From Castellaniella hirudinis (GTDB taxonomy: Bacteria > Pseudomonadota > Gammaproteobacteria > Burkholderiales > Burkholderiaceae_B): a stretch of DNA of 64,000 bases. Where the stretch lies: positions 124,001 through 188,000 of the forward strand of contig NZ_JBHSDY010000010.1 in NCBI RefSeq assembly GCF_042651965.1, read 5' to 3'. A model generated the notes under the pieces. It was given only the letters and a program-made list of their open reading frames with translations. It ran no database searches and was not told the DNA's origin. Positions 35,969-43,548 of the stretch are shown here, piece by piece; the stretch's first letter is position 1, and the number at the start of each line of letters is the position of its first letter. The position numbers and the translations under genes are program-made.

Positions 35969-35990
35969 TGCCCAGGAGAGGACTCGAACC
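35969..35990 (-). repeat. Inverted copy of the tRNA-Leu 3' end
   Basis: These 22 bases are the exact reverse complement of 35828-35849, which covers the T arm and 3' acceptor strand of tRNA-Leu. The rest of the tRNA is absent. It is followed by the palindrome GCAAGCTTGC (35991-36000). It looks like a leftover attachment-site half from an element that once integrated at the tRNA. Confidence 0.75.
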
Positions 35991-36080
35991 GCAAGCTTGC
36001 GATCATGGTTTTCCTTGAGGGATTTTTCAGGATGAGCAGGCATAGAATCAGCCGGTGTAATCCAAGATGATGGGGGTGCC

Positions 36081-36401
36081 GTGAAGATCAAAAAAACCGA
36101 AGAGTCGTCAGCAGGGAAAGCAGGGGCCTTGCGCGCGAAGTTTCCTGGGTCTCCAGAAGCTCAGATAGACGACCAGGGCAGGCTGGGCGTCCAGATCACG
36201 GCCTGGGTTCCGAACGGCAAAGACGGCTCGGACCAGCATCAGGTCGTGTTGACGGACGGTGACATCGAGCGGCTGCTGACGTGCCTGGCGAACCCGCGCG
36301 ACGCGGATACCGCGAAGGCGGTGAGCAAGCTCATGAAAGAGAACCTGAGGAGTGCGCTGCGGCTCGTGGCGCTGGGGTCGGGTACTGCATTGGTGGACTG
36401 A
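36081..36401 (+). CDS. Small hypothetical protein
   Basis: A 106-residue hydrophilic protein starting at GTG with a G-rich GGGGGTG upstream. The N-terminal part is Lys/Ser-rich, the middle has ITAWVPNGKDG, and the C-terminal half is helical and charged. It has no signal peptide or recognised domain. It is flanked on both sides by similar terminator modules (35908-35964 and 36425-36484) and lies just past the tRNA-Leu inverted repeat, so it may be horizontally acquired cargo. No function is proposed. Confidence 0.6.
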   Translation: MKIKKTEESSAGKAGALRAKFPGSPEAQIDDQGRLGVQITAWVPNGKDGSDQHQVVLTDGDIERLLTCLANPRDADTAKAVSKLMKENLRSALRLVALGSGTALVD

Positions 36402-36424
36402 CCGGTTTTTCCGACATCGGAAAG

Positions 36425-36467
36425 CAAGACCCGCATTGCCATTCGGTTTTGCGGGTCTTGTGCTTTT
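36425..36467 (+). terminator. Terminator after the small hypothetical gene
   Basis: CAAGACCCGC (36425-36434) pairs with GCGGGTCTTG (36451-36460) across a 16-base loop, followed by TGCTTTT. A smaller hairpin TTTCCGA/TCGGAAA lies just before it (36407-36422). Confidence 0.7.
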
Positions 36468-36592
36468 GGCGGTTTCCGATCATGCCTTACGCACTTCTGC
36501 GCTTGCCGGTGAGGTCCTGCGCGAAGGAGTACCATCGCAGGTTTGGATGCCGGTCCCGCGACCGGCACGCAGAGTGAGCATCCAGAGGACTT

Positions 36593-37363
36593 ATGACCCA
36601 ATCCACACAGCAACCCATCGCCCTCGTCACCGGGGCTTCCGCCGGCTTCGGCCGTGCGATCAGCGAACGTTTTCTGCGTGACGGCTATCGGGTGATCGCC
36701 GCTGCGCGCCGGATGGCGCCTCTGCAGGAATTGCAACGGCGGCATGGCGACGCGCTGCTGCCGATCCAGTTGGATGTGCGGGACGCGCAAGCCGTCGCCG
36801 CCGTAAAGCAGTCACTGCCCGAGGCCTGGCGCGCCATCGACGTGCTGGTCAACAATGCCGGGCTGGCCCTGGGCACGGAAAAGGCCCAGGAGGCCGACTT
36901 TCAGAATTGGCAGACCATGATTGACACCAATATCACTGGCCTGACTCTGATGACGCACGCCTTCTTGCCGGGCATGGTGGCCCGCAAGCGCGGGCTGGTG
37001 ATCAACATCGGTTCGGTGGCCGGCAAATATCCCTATCCGGGCGGCAATGTCTATGGCGCCACCAAGGCGTTCGTGGCGCAGTTCAGCCGCAATCTGCGCG
37101 CGGACCTGGCGGGCACGGGCGTGCGGGTGACGGACGTGCAGCCGGGGCTGGTCGGGGAGACCGAGTTTTCCCTCGTCCGCTACAAGGGCGATCAGGAACG
37201 GACGGCGGCGATGTACGCCGGCGCCCATCCGCTGCGCCCGGAGGACATTGCGGAAACGGTGGCGTGGGTGGCGTCTTTGCCGCCGCATGTCAATGTGAAC
37301 GCGATCGAGGTGATGCCGACCTCGCAGTCGTTTACCGCGTTGACGGTCACCCGCGACGAGTGA
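36593..37363 (+). CDS. Short-chain dehydrogenase (YdfG-like)
   Basis: A 256-residue classical SDR. The cofactor motif is TGASAGFG (about residues 14-21), the NNAG motif is LVNNAGLA, and the catalytic residues are Ser in NIGSVAG and Tyr-Lys in YGATKAF. It most resembles YdfG, an NADP-dependent 3-hydroxy-acid/serine dehydrogenase; the exact substrate is not certain. A hairpin TGCCGGTC/GACCGGCA lies in the leader at 36548-36567. It is convergent with the permease gene, separated by the 37371-37473 inverted-repeat element. Confidence 0.85.
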   Translation: MTQSTQQPIALVTGASAGFGRAISERFLRDGYRVIAAARRMAPLQELQRRHGDALLPIQLDVRDAQAVAAVKQSLPEAWRAIDVLVNNAGLALGTEKAQEADFQNWQTMIDTNITGLTLMTHAFLPGMVARKRGLVINIGSVAGKYPYPGGNVYGATKAFVAQFSRNLRADLAGTGVRVTDVQPGLVGETEFSLVRYKGDQERTAAMYAGAHPLRPEDIAETVAWVASLPPHVNVNAIEVMPTSQSFTALTVTRDE

Positions 37364-37370
37364 ATCCGTC

Positions 37371-37473
37371 ACCGGCTGCGCATTCGGCCAGAGCGCGAGG
37401 CGGGAAGCCGCAGACAGTGCTGTTGCACGGCAAGGCGAACCAACGAAGCGATCTGGCCGAATGCGCAGCCGGT
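37371..37473. repeat. 103-bp element with 22-bp terminal inverted repeats
   Basis: Positions 37371-37392 are the exact reverse complement of 37452-37473. After one mismatch the pairing continues for three more bases. The 59-base interior holds a small hairpin GTGC-TGTT-GCAC. The right repeat abuts the stop codon of the permease gene. The size and long perfect ends resemble a miniature inverted-repeat element or REP-type palindrome; no target duplication is evident. A bidirectional terminator is the simpler alternative. Confidence 0.75.
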
Positions 37474-39264
37474 TTAGTGGTCGAAATGCAGCCGCAGATA
37501 CGTCAACCCGTCGCTGCGCCGGCCTGATTGCAGGCGGTCGGCGAGGCTGCGCAGCATGACGCCTGACAGCCCCGACAAGGCTTGATCCAGCGCGTGCTGG
37601 AAGGCGGTGTCGTCGATATCCAGCAGATCGGCGGGGGCCTGGCCCGGATGGGCGCCCAGTTCCAGTTCGGGGCCTTCGTGCAGCAGTTCGATGTCCAGGT
37701 TGTATTCATCGAAGCTGCCCCGGATGCCGCGCAGACGCCGTTCGCCGCCGCTGCCCTGGATGGCCTCGGCGGCTTCCAGGGTAGCCTGGGCGGCACGCCG
37801 GACCACGTCGCGCCGGGCGCTCCAGGCGCCGCCCTGGGTTTCGACGAAATCGACCACCTGCTGGATGGGCGCGGCCGCGTCTTCGCCGTCCTCGAAGGCC
37901 TGTTCGGTCTGGCGCGAGGTGCCCAGGCGGAACAGCGAGTTCAGCACGATGGCGCTCACGCCGGCGACAATGATGCCGTTGCCGAGCACGAAGCGCAGGG
38001 ACTCGGGCGCATGCGCGGCGAGTTCCGGCATCAGGATCACGCCCATGCCCAGCACGAAGGACAGGCCGATCATGAAGATGCCGCGCGAATCCAGGGCGCG
38101 TGAAGCGATCAGTTCGATGCCGGAGACGATCAGGTAGGCGGCGGCATAGATTTCAATGGCGCCGATGACGGCGGTTGGGATCAGGGTCAGGGCCAGGGAT
38201 GCCTGGGGCAGAAAGGCGATCAGCGCCAGCAGCACGGCGGTCAGCAGCCCGATCCAGCGAGAGGTGGAGCGGCTGATGTGCGCCAGGGCGATGTTGGCCG
38301 ACGAGGCCGCGTTGGGCAGGGCGCCCAGGAAGGCGCTCACGATGTTGCCCAGGCCGCAGGCGCGCATGCCGCCGCTGATCATCCGCATGCTGGGACGGCG
38401 CCAGTCGGACTCGTTCATTTTGTGCAGCAGCACCACGCAGCCGAAGACGTCAAGCTGGGTCATGAGCGACAGCACGGCGACGGCGATCAGGATGCCGGCA
38501 TCGATGTTGAATACAGGCATCGGCGGGTGCGGCAGGCCGAACAGGGGGGCGCCGGCCAGCGCATCCCAGCCGTGCAGCTTGCCGGTCAGGGCCGAGACGA
38601 TCAGGCCGGCCAGCAGGCCGCCCAGCAGGGCGGACAGCTTGGCGCGCTGGCTGCCCCAGATCGACAGGCCGATGATCGTCGCCAGCGTGGCCGCGCCGAT
38701 CATGATGTCGGCCGCGTCCAGGCCGTTTGCCGCCAGGCCGCCTTCGCCCAGCCCGGTGACGTGCCGCAGCGCGGGCTCGACGAGCGACAGGCCGGCCACG
38801 CAGACGATGATGCCGGCGACGGTGGGGGGCAGGATGGTGCGCAGATAGGGAACGAGAGACCCCGTTCCCAGGGCCACCAGGCCGTTGACCAGCCCGATCA
38901 GCACCAGGCCGCCCAGGCCGTACTGGGCGGCCAGCATGCCGGACAGGACGACCAGCAGCGGGTCGGGCATGTGGATCACCAGCATGCCTGAACCCAGCCG
39001 CCCGCCCCAGGACTGCAGAAAGGTCGAGACCGCCATGCCCAGGATGCTGGCCGTGACCATGGCCTGCGTGGTCGCGGCGTCCAGGCGGCCGATCCGGGCG
39101 GCTGCCAGCACGTAGGCGACCAGCGCCAGCGCGGTGGCGACGTGCTGGAACGCCAGGCCGGCCAGGGTGGGCAGCGGTGGTCGCTCGTCCGCTGAATACA
39201 GCAGCTCGGGTGGCCGCTTGAAGCGGGGAAGAGGGGGAAGTTGCAAGCGGGACGAACGAGCCAT
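37474..39264 (-). CDS. NCS2-family nucleobase permease with C-terminal cytoplasmic domain
   Basis: A 596-residue protein. About residues 30-455 form 12-14 transmembrane helices of the uracil/xanthine permease (NCS2) type, with a QxxxFGCVVLLHKMNESDWRRP-like central segment and ALPNAASSANIAL in the substrate region. The last roughly 130 residues (460-596) are a soluble domain that resembles a degenerate histidine-kinase/anti-sigma-type ATPase fold, with helical E-A-A-E-A-I followed by SFDEYNLDIELLHEG and ending LRLHFDH. The usual Gly-rich ATP-lid motifs are not visible. The transport substrate and the role of the extra domain are unknown. Confidence 0.8.
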   Translation of the reverse strand: MARSSRLQLPPLPRFKRPPELLYSADERPPLPTLAGLAFQHVATALALVAYVLAAARIGRLDAATTQAMVTASILGMAVSTFLQSWGGRLGSGMLVIHMPDPLLVVLSGMLAAQYGLGGLVLIGLVNGLVALGTGSLVPYLRTILPPTVAGIIVCVAGLSLVEPALRHVTGLGEGGLAANGLDAADIMIGAATLATIIGLSIWGSQRAKLSALLGGLLAGLIVSALTGKLHGWDALAGAPLFGLPHPPMPVFNIDAGILIAVAVLSLMTQLDVFGCVVLLHKMNESDWRRPSMRMISGGMRACGLGNIVSAFLGALPNAASSANIALAHISRSTSRWIGLLTAVLLALIAFLPQASLALTLIPTAVIGAIEIYAAAYLIVSGIELIASRALDSRGIFMIGLSFVLGMGVILMPELAAHAPESLRFVLGNGIIVAGVSAIVLNSLFRLGTSRQTEQAFEDGEDAAAPIQQVVDFVETQGGAWSARRDVVRRAAQATLEAAEAIQGSGGERRLRGIRGSFDEYNLDIELLHEGPELELGAHPGQAPADLLDIDDTAFQHALDQALSGLSGVMLRSLADRLQSGRRSDGLTYLRLHFDH

Positions 39265-39311
39265 GGCGTGCGGTTTCCGGAGAAAATTTTGCAGAGTGTA
39301 TCATCGGTCTT

Positions 39312-39330
39312 ATTGAGAACCGTTATCATT
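39312..39330 (+). promoter_or_regulatory. Fur box before tonB
   Basis: TGAGAAC-C-GTTATCA (39314-39328) fits the 7-1-7 Fur consensus TGATAAT-N-ATTATCA with 10 of 14 arm positions matched. It lies between the divergent permease and tonB genes. Iron repression of tonB-exbB-exbD is the expected outcome. Confidence 0.75.
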
Positions 39331-39373
39331 CATGCTAAGATTGCATCCTTCTCTTGATGTCGTCCGCTGGTTC

Positions 39374-40204
39374 ATGTCCCCCGGTTCCTCCCCGCGTCTT
39401 GCTCCGTTGAAGATCGTCGCCGCCTGCGTGGCTCTGGGCCTGCACGCGGCCGTACTGGCGATGGTGTTGTCGGCCCCGGTGGTCGAAGTCGCCCTGGGCC
39501 AGCCCGAGGCGCTGGACGTGCAGTTCGTGGAACTGGGGCCGGCGATCGAACCCGAGCCGGTGGCGGCGGCAACGCCCCAGCCACCGGTGGAAACGCCGCC
39601 GGAACCGGAGCCCGAAGAACCGGTCATCGAGCCGGAACCCGAACCCGTGGTCGAACCGGAGCCCGAGCCCGAACCCGAACCGGTCGTCGAGACACCCGAA
39701 CCCGAATCCATCACCGAGCCGCCGCCGGAACCCAAACCGGAGCCCAAGCCCGAACCCAAGCCTCAGCCGAAACCCAAGCCGCAGCCCAAGCCAAAGCCCA
39801 AACCCCAGCCGGCGCCCAAGCCCCAGCCCGCGCCGCAGGTCAGCGCCGTGCAGGAGGCCACGGCGGGCGGCGCCCGGCAGGCATCCGAGGCGCGCGGCGA
39901 GCCGAAGGCGGTGGACCCCGAACGGCCTCGCACGGTCGGCCAGGTGGACTATCTGGGCAAGCGGCCCAGCCCGGCCTATCCCCGCGTTTCACAGCGCCGG
40001 GGCGAGCAGGGCCGGGTGGTGCTGCGCGTGCTGATTTCTCCGCTGGGCCAGGTGGCCAATGTGTCGGTGCGGACGTCTTCCGGGCATGCGCGCCTGGATG
40101 AGTCGGCCGTGGAGGCCATGCGTCAGGCGCGATTCCGTCCGTATACGGAAAACGGGATCGCCTACAAGGCGCTGGTGGATATTCCTTTCGATTTCGTCTT
40201 ATAG
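39374..40204 (+). CDS. tonB: TonB energy-transducing protein
   Basis: A protein of about 276 residues. It has an N-terminal membrane anchor (about 10-33) with the SxxxH-type helix (ALGLHAAVL) and a long Pro-rich spacer of Glu-Pro repeats followed by Lys-Pro repeats (about 55-155). The C-terminal TonB domain has YPRVSQRRGEQGRVVLRV and ends in FDFVL. It spans the periplasm to power outer-membrane siderophore/haem receptors. An ATG at 39332 is in frame but sits 2 bases after the Fur box with no ribosome site, so the ATG at 39374 is preferred. It is first in the tonB-exbB-exbD operon. Confidence 0.93.
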   Translation: MSPGSSPRLAPLKIVAACVALGLHAAVLAMVLSAPVVEVALGQPEALDVQFVELGPAIEPEPVAAATPQPPVETPPEPEPEEPVIEPEPEPVVEPEPEPEPEPVVETPEPESITEPPPEPKPEPKPEPKPQPKPKPQPKPKPKPQPAPKPQPAPQVSAVQEATAGGARQASEARGEPKAVDPERPRTVGQVDYLGKRPSPAYPRVSQRRGEQGRVVLRVLISPLGQVANVSVRTSSGHARLDESAVEAMRQARFRPYTENGIAYKALVDIPFDFVL

Positions 40205-40213
40205 GACAGGAAC

Positions 40214-41131
40214 ATGATGCTTGATCTGATCGGGAGCGCGGCGCTGACGCTGGCCCAGGCCGTGGGGCCGGACGCCGCCCAGGCCGCCGCGAGCGCGGCG
40301 CCGGTTGCGTCGGCCGCTGTGGATGCGGCCGCGACGGTCGCCGGCGGAGCCACGACGGCCGCCCAGGTGGCGCTGACCTCCGGCGCGGTGGAAACCGGCG
40401 GCCAGGGCGTGCTGCATTTCATCGGCCAGAGCGACGCGGTGGGCAAGTCCCTGTTCGTCTTCCTGATGCTGATGTCCTTGGCGAGCTGGTATCTGATCCT
40501 GGCCAAGGGGCTGACGCATCTGCGCATCCGCCGCCGTTCGCGCAAATTCCTGGCGGAGTTCTGGGCTGCCAGTTCGCTGGAGCAGGTGGAAAACGAAATC
40601 TCCACGCACGGGGCGGAAGAACCTTTCGCTCACTTGGCCAGCCACGCCATCCACGCCCAGAAGCACCATACCAAGTACGGCGCGCTCAAGCTGGAAGAAA
40701 GCGGTTCCACGGCCGCCTTCGTGACGCGCACCATCCGCAAGGTCATCGACGAAGAAACCGCGCGCCTGGAAAACGGCCTGACGGTGCTGGCCTCCGTGGG
40801 CTCGACCGCGCCTTTCGTGGGCCTGTTCGGCACGGTGTGGGGGGTGTATCACGCCCTGCTGAGCATCAGCATGACCGACGGCGTCACCATCAACCGCATC
40901 GCCGGTCCCGTGGGCGAGGCCCTGATCATGACCGGCCTGGGCCTGGCGGTCGCCATCCCCGCCGTGCTGGCCTACAACGCCTTCGTGCGTGTCAACCGCG
41001 TCTATCTGGCGCAACTGGACGCTTTCGCACACGACCTGTTCACCTTCCTGACCACCGGCCAGCAGGTGGCCGACGGCAGCCACGAACGCAACGGCCGGAC
41101 CATCAGCCTGGCCAGCCACCGGGGAGCCTGA
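40214..41131 (+). CDS. exbB: ExbB proton-channel subunit
   Basis: A 305-residue MotA/TolQ/ExbB protein. An Ala-rich N-terminal extension (about residues 10-60) precedes three transmembrane helices (about 80-100, 195-215 and 235-260). The conserved TAPFVGLFGTVWGVYHAL and GLGLAVAIPAVLAYN blocks are present. It forms the proton pathway with ExbD. It starts 9 bases after tonB and ends 1 base before exbD. Confidence 0.94.
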   Translation: MMLDLIGSAALTLAQAVGPDAAQAAASAAPVASAAVDAAATVAGGATTAAQVALTSGAVETGGQGVLHFIGQSDAVGKSLFVFLMLMSLASWYLILAKGLTHLRIRRRSRKFLAEFWAASSLEQVENEISTHGAEEPFAHLASHAIHAQKHHTKYGALKLEESGSTAAFVTRTIRKVIDEETARLENGLTVLASVGSTAPFVGLFGTVWGVYHALLSISMTDGVTINRIAGPVGEALIMTGLGLAVAIPAVLAYNAFVRVNRVYLAQLDAFAHDLFTFLTTGQQVADGSHERNGRTISLASHRGA

Positions 41132-41132
41132 G

Positions 41133-41642
41133 ATGGCATTCGGCAGCTTCGATTCCAAGGGCCCGGGCACCACGATGTCCGAGATCAACATGGTGCCGCT
41201 GATCGACGTGATGCTGGTGCTGCTGGTGATCTTCATCATCACGGCGCCGCTGCTCAGCCATTCGATCCGCATCAACGTGCCCCAGGTCACGGCCCAGCCG
41301 GTAGAGCAGAAACCGGTGGTGATCGATCTGGCGATCGATCCGTCCGGGGCGCTGTTCTGGAACGAGCAGCCGATCGCCGAGGACGAACTGCCCGCCCGTT
41401 TCGCCGCCGAGGCCGGCGCCGATCCCCAGCCTGAAGTCCGCATCCGCGCCGACGTCGAAACCCGCTATGGGCTGCTGGCGCAGATCATGGGGGCGGCCCG
41501 CCAGGCCGGCATGAAGCGCCTGGGCTTCGTCACCACACCGGGTCAGCCGGCCCCGGGCGCGGCGCAGGCGGACCCGGCGGCGGAAGGCGCGGCTCCGGCC
41601 GTCCAGGCCCCGGCTGCGCCGCCCGCCGCAAGCGGCGGCTGA
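41133..41642 (+). CDS. exbD: ExbD proton-channel subunit
   Basis: A 169-residue protein with one transmembrane helix bearing the essential Asp25 in VPLIDVMLVLLVIFI, followed by the periplasmic domain. The C-terminal 30 residues are an Ala/Pro-rich tail. Together with ExbB it harnesses the proton gradient for TonB. Confidence 0.94.
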   Translation: MAFGSFDSKGPGTTMSEINMVPLIDVMLVLLVIFIITAPLLSHSIRINVPQVTAQPVEQKPVVIDLAIDPSGALFWNEQPIAEDELPARFAAEAGADPQPEVRIRADVETRYGLLAQIMGAARQAGMKRLGFVTTPGQPAPGAAQADPAAEGAAPAVQAPAAPPAASGG

Positions 41643-41649
41643 GCGGACG

Positions 41650-41682
41650 CGTTCAAGCAACGTTCAAGTGGCGTTCAAGCAA
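41650..41682 (+). promoter_or_regulatory. Three 11-bp-phased direct repeats (response-regulator operator candidate)
   Basis: CGTTCAAGCAA, CGTTCAAGTGG and CGTTCAAGCAA follow head to tail, so GTTCAAG recurs at 41651, 41662 and 41673 with exact 11-base periodicity. A weaker fourth unit (TCGTCAACTAT) follows at 41683. OmpR-family regulators bind tandem repeats with this period. The site lies 70-100 bases upstream of the regulator gene at 41752, so autoregulation is inferred. Confidence 0.65.
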
Positions 41683-41751
41683 TCGTCAACTATGTAACGC
41701 ACACCCTTCAGCGGTGACGCGGCGTGACCGCTTCGGGCTAGAATCAGCGTC

Positions 41752-42426
41752 ATGAGAGTCCTGGTCATTGAAGACGACGCCACCCTCGGCCACGCCCTGC
41801 AGGAATTCCTGGGCGGGCAGGGTTATGCCGTCGACTGGCTGCAATCCGGCGATCGCGTCGAAGGTGCGCTCGCCGGGCAGATCTACGATCTGCTGCTGCT
41901 GGATCTGAACCTGCCCGGCTTGCCCGGCCTGGAAGTCCTGCGCCGCGTGCGCGACGGCGGCTCCCAGGTGCCGGTGCTGATCCTCACGGCGCGCGACGGT
42001 CTGGACGACCGCGTCGCCGGCCTGGACGCCGGCGCCGACGATTACGTCACCAAACCCTTTGAACTGCCTGAACTGGCCGCGCGCGTGCGGGCATTGGCCC
42101 GCCGGCATACGGGCCAGGCCCAGACCATCCTGGAATGCGGTCCCCTGTCCTTTGACACCGTGGGCCGCCAGATCCGGGTGGATGGCAAGCGTCTGGCGCT
42201 GTCCGTGCGCGAACTGTCCGTGCTGGAAATGCTGATGGCGCGGCCCGGCCGGGTGGTGACCAAGCAGCAGATCGTCAATTCCCTGTCGGCCTGGGATGCC
42301 GATTTCAGCGAGAATGCGGTCGAAGTCTATGTCTACCGCCTGCGCAAGCGGCTCGACGGCACCGGGACCAGCATCCAGACGGTGCGCGGTTTCGGCTACC
42401 TGCTCGACATCGACCGTGCCCCCTGA
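41752..42426 (+). CDS. OmpR-family response regulator
   Basis: A 224-residue regulator. The receiver domain has the acidic pair in VIEDDA, phosphorylatable Asp51 in LLLDLNLPG and the conserved Lys in VTKPFEL. The winged-helix DNA-binding domain (about 125-220) has ENAVEVYVYRLRKRLD as the recognition region. It resembles the TctD/QseB/PmrA branch. The following kinase gene overlaps its end by 11 bases. Confidence 0.92.
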   Translation: MRVLVIEDDATLGHALQEFLGGQGYAVDWLQSGDRVEGALAGQIYDLLLLDLNLPGLPGLEVLRRVRDGGSQVPVLILTARDGLDDRVAGLDAGADDYVTKPFELPELAARVRALARRHTGQAQTILECGPLSFDTVGRQIRVDGKRLALSVRELSVLEMLMARPGRVVTKQQIVNSLSAWDADFSENAVEVYVYRLRKRLDGTGTSIQTVRGFGYLLDIDRAP

Positions 42427-43540
42427 GTCTACCGCCGGCCCGCGCGCCGGCCGCGGGGTGCGGGGCCTGGCCGAGCGCCTGATACCCCGGGATTCGCTGG
42501 CCCGCCGCCTGGTGCGCCGGCTGCTGCCGGCCTTTTTCATTCTGGCGGCGATCGATCTGCTGGCCACCTGGTTCATGACGGGGGTGATCCGCCCCCAGCC
42601 CTGGCTGCTGCGTGATCTGTTCTGGACCATGATGCTGACCCAGGGCTTGCTGGTGGTGCTGTTCGTCTGGGTGCTGATTTCCGGCATCCGTTCCGAACTG
42701 GCCTCCATCAACCGGCTGGCCGACGACATCCGCCAGCGCTCCATCGAGGACCTGCAGCCGCTTGACACCGCCGGCCTGCCCAGCGAGATCGCGCCCCTGG
42801 TCCTGCATTTCAATGATCTGCTCGTGCGGCTGGACGATTCGGTCCAGGCCCAGCGCCGTTTCATCGGCCATGCGGCCCACCAGTTGCGCACCCCTCTGGC
42901 CGGCCTGAAGGTCGAGTCCGAGTTGATGCTCGGCCAGGACCTGCCCGAAGACATCCGTGTGCGGGCCGGGCGCATCAAGTCCGTGACCGATCACATGATC
43001 CGCATGGGCCAGCAGTTGCTGATCCTGGCGCGCGCCGAACACGCGGCCCGGCCCCAGGACAGCTTCGTGCGCCTGGATCTGTGCGAATGGATGCGCCAGG
43101 CGGGTGGAGAATGGCTGTCGCGGACGCGCGACCAGTCTCTCGATCTGCAACTGGTGGCGCCTGACGCGGTGGTCTGGGTGGACGGCGATCCGGTGCTGCT
43201 GGGGGAATTGCTGGGCAATCTGATCGACAACGCCCTGCGCTATGGCCGGGGTGCGCGCAGCATCGTGCTGCGCGTCATGGCCAATCCGCCTTCGTTTTCC
43301 GTCGAGGACGACGGCGCCGGCATCCAGGCCGAGGATCTGGACCGCGTCTTCGAGGCTTTTTACCGCGCAGCCGATGCCGGCCAGGGCGGTTCCGGCCTGG
43401 GGCTGGCGATCGTGCGCGAAATCGCGCGCGCGCACGGCGCCTGGTGGAAGGTCGCCAGCCGGCCCGCGTTTCCCGGCACCCGGGTCACTCTTGTTTTCCC
43501 TGGCCCCAGGCGGGGCGCCTGTCTTACGCGGGCCGAATAG
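42416..43540 (+). CDS. Sensor histidine kinase
   Basis: A protein of about 374 residues starting at GTG and overlapping the regulator gene by 11 bases. It has two transmembrane helices (about 37-57 and 73-92) with only a short periplasmic loop, so it probably senses at the membrane. The phosphoacceptor is H155 in GHAAHQLRTPLAG, the N box is LIDNALRYG, and the G boxes are EDDGAGI and GGSGLGLAIV. The gene precedes kup by 8 bases, so this two-component pair may control K+ uptake, although TctE-like kinases often sense carboxylates. Confidence 0.9.
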   Translation: MPPESTAGPRAGRGVRGLAERLIPRDSLARRLVRRLLPAFFILAAIDLLATWFMTGVIRPQPWLLRDLFWTMMLTQGLLVVLFVWVLISGIRSELASINRLADDIRQRSIEDLQPLDTAGLPSEIAPLVLHFNDLLVRLDDSVQAQRRFIGHAAHQLRTPLAGLKVESELMLGQDLPEDIRVRAGRIKSVTDHMIRMGQQLLILARAEHAARPQDSFVRLDLCEWMRQAGGEWLSRTRDQSLDLQLVAPDAVVWVDGDPVLLGELLGNLIDNALRYGRGARSIVLRVMANPPSFSVEDDGAGIQAEDLDRVFEAFYRAADAGQGGSGLGLAIVREIARAHGAWWKVASRPAFPGTRVTLVFPGPRRGACLTRAE

Positions 43541-43548
43541 CACATCCA

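Noticed and set aside
42296..42416. An upstream ATG start for the sensor kinase.
   Set aside because: It would overlap the regulator gene by 131 bases with a Ser/Ala/Pro-rich nonsense N-terminus; GTG at 42416 gives the usual short overlap.
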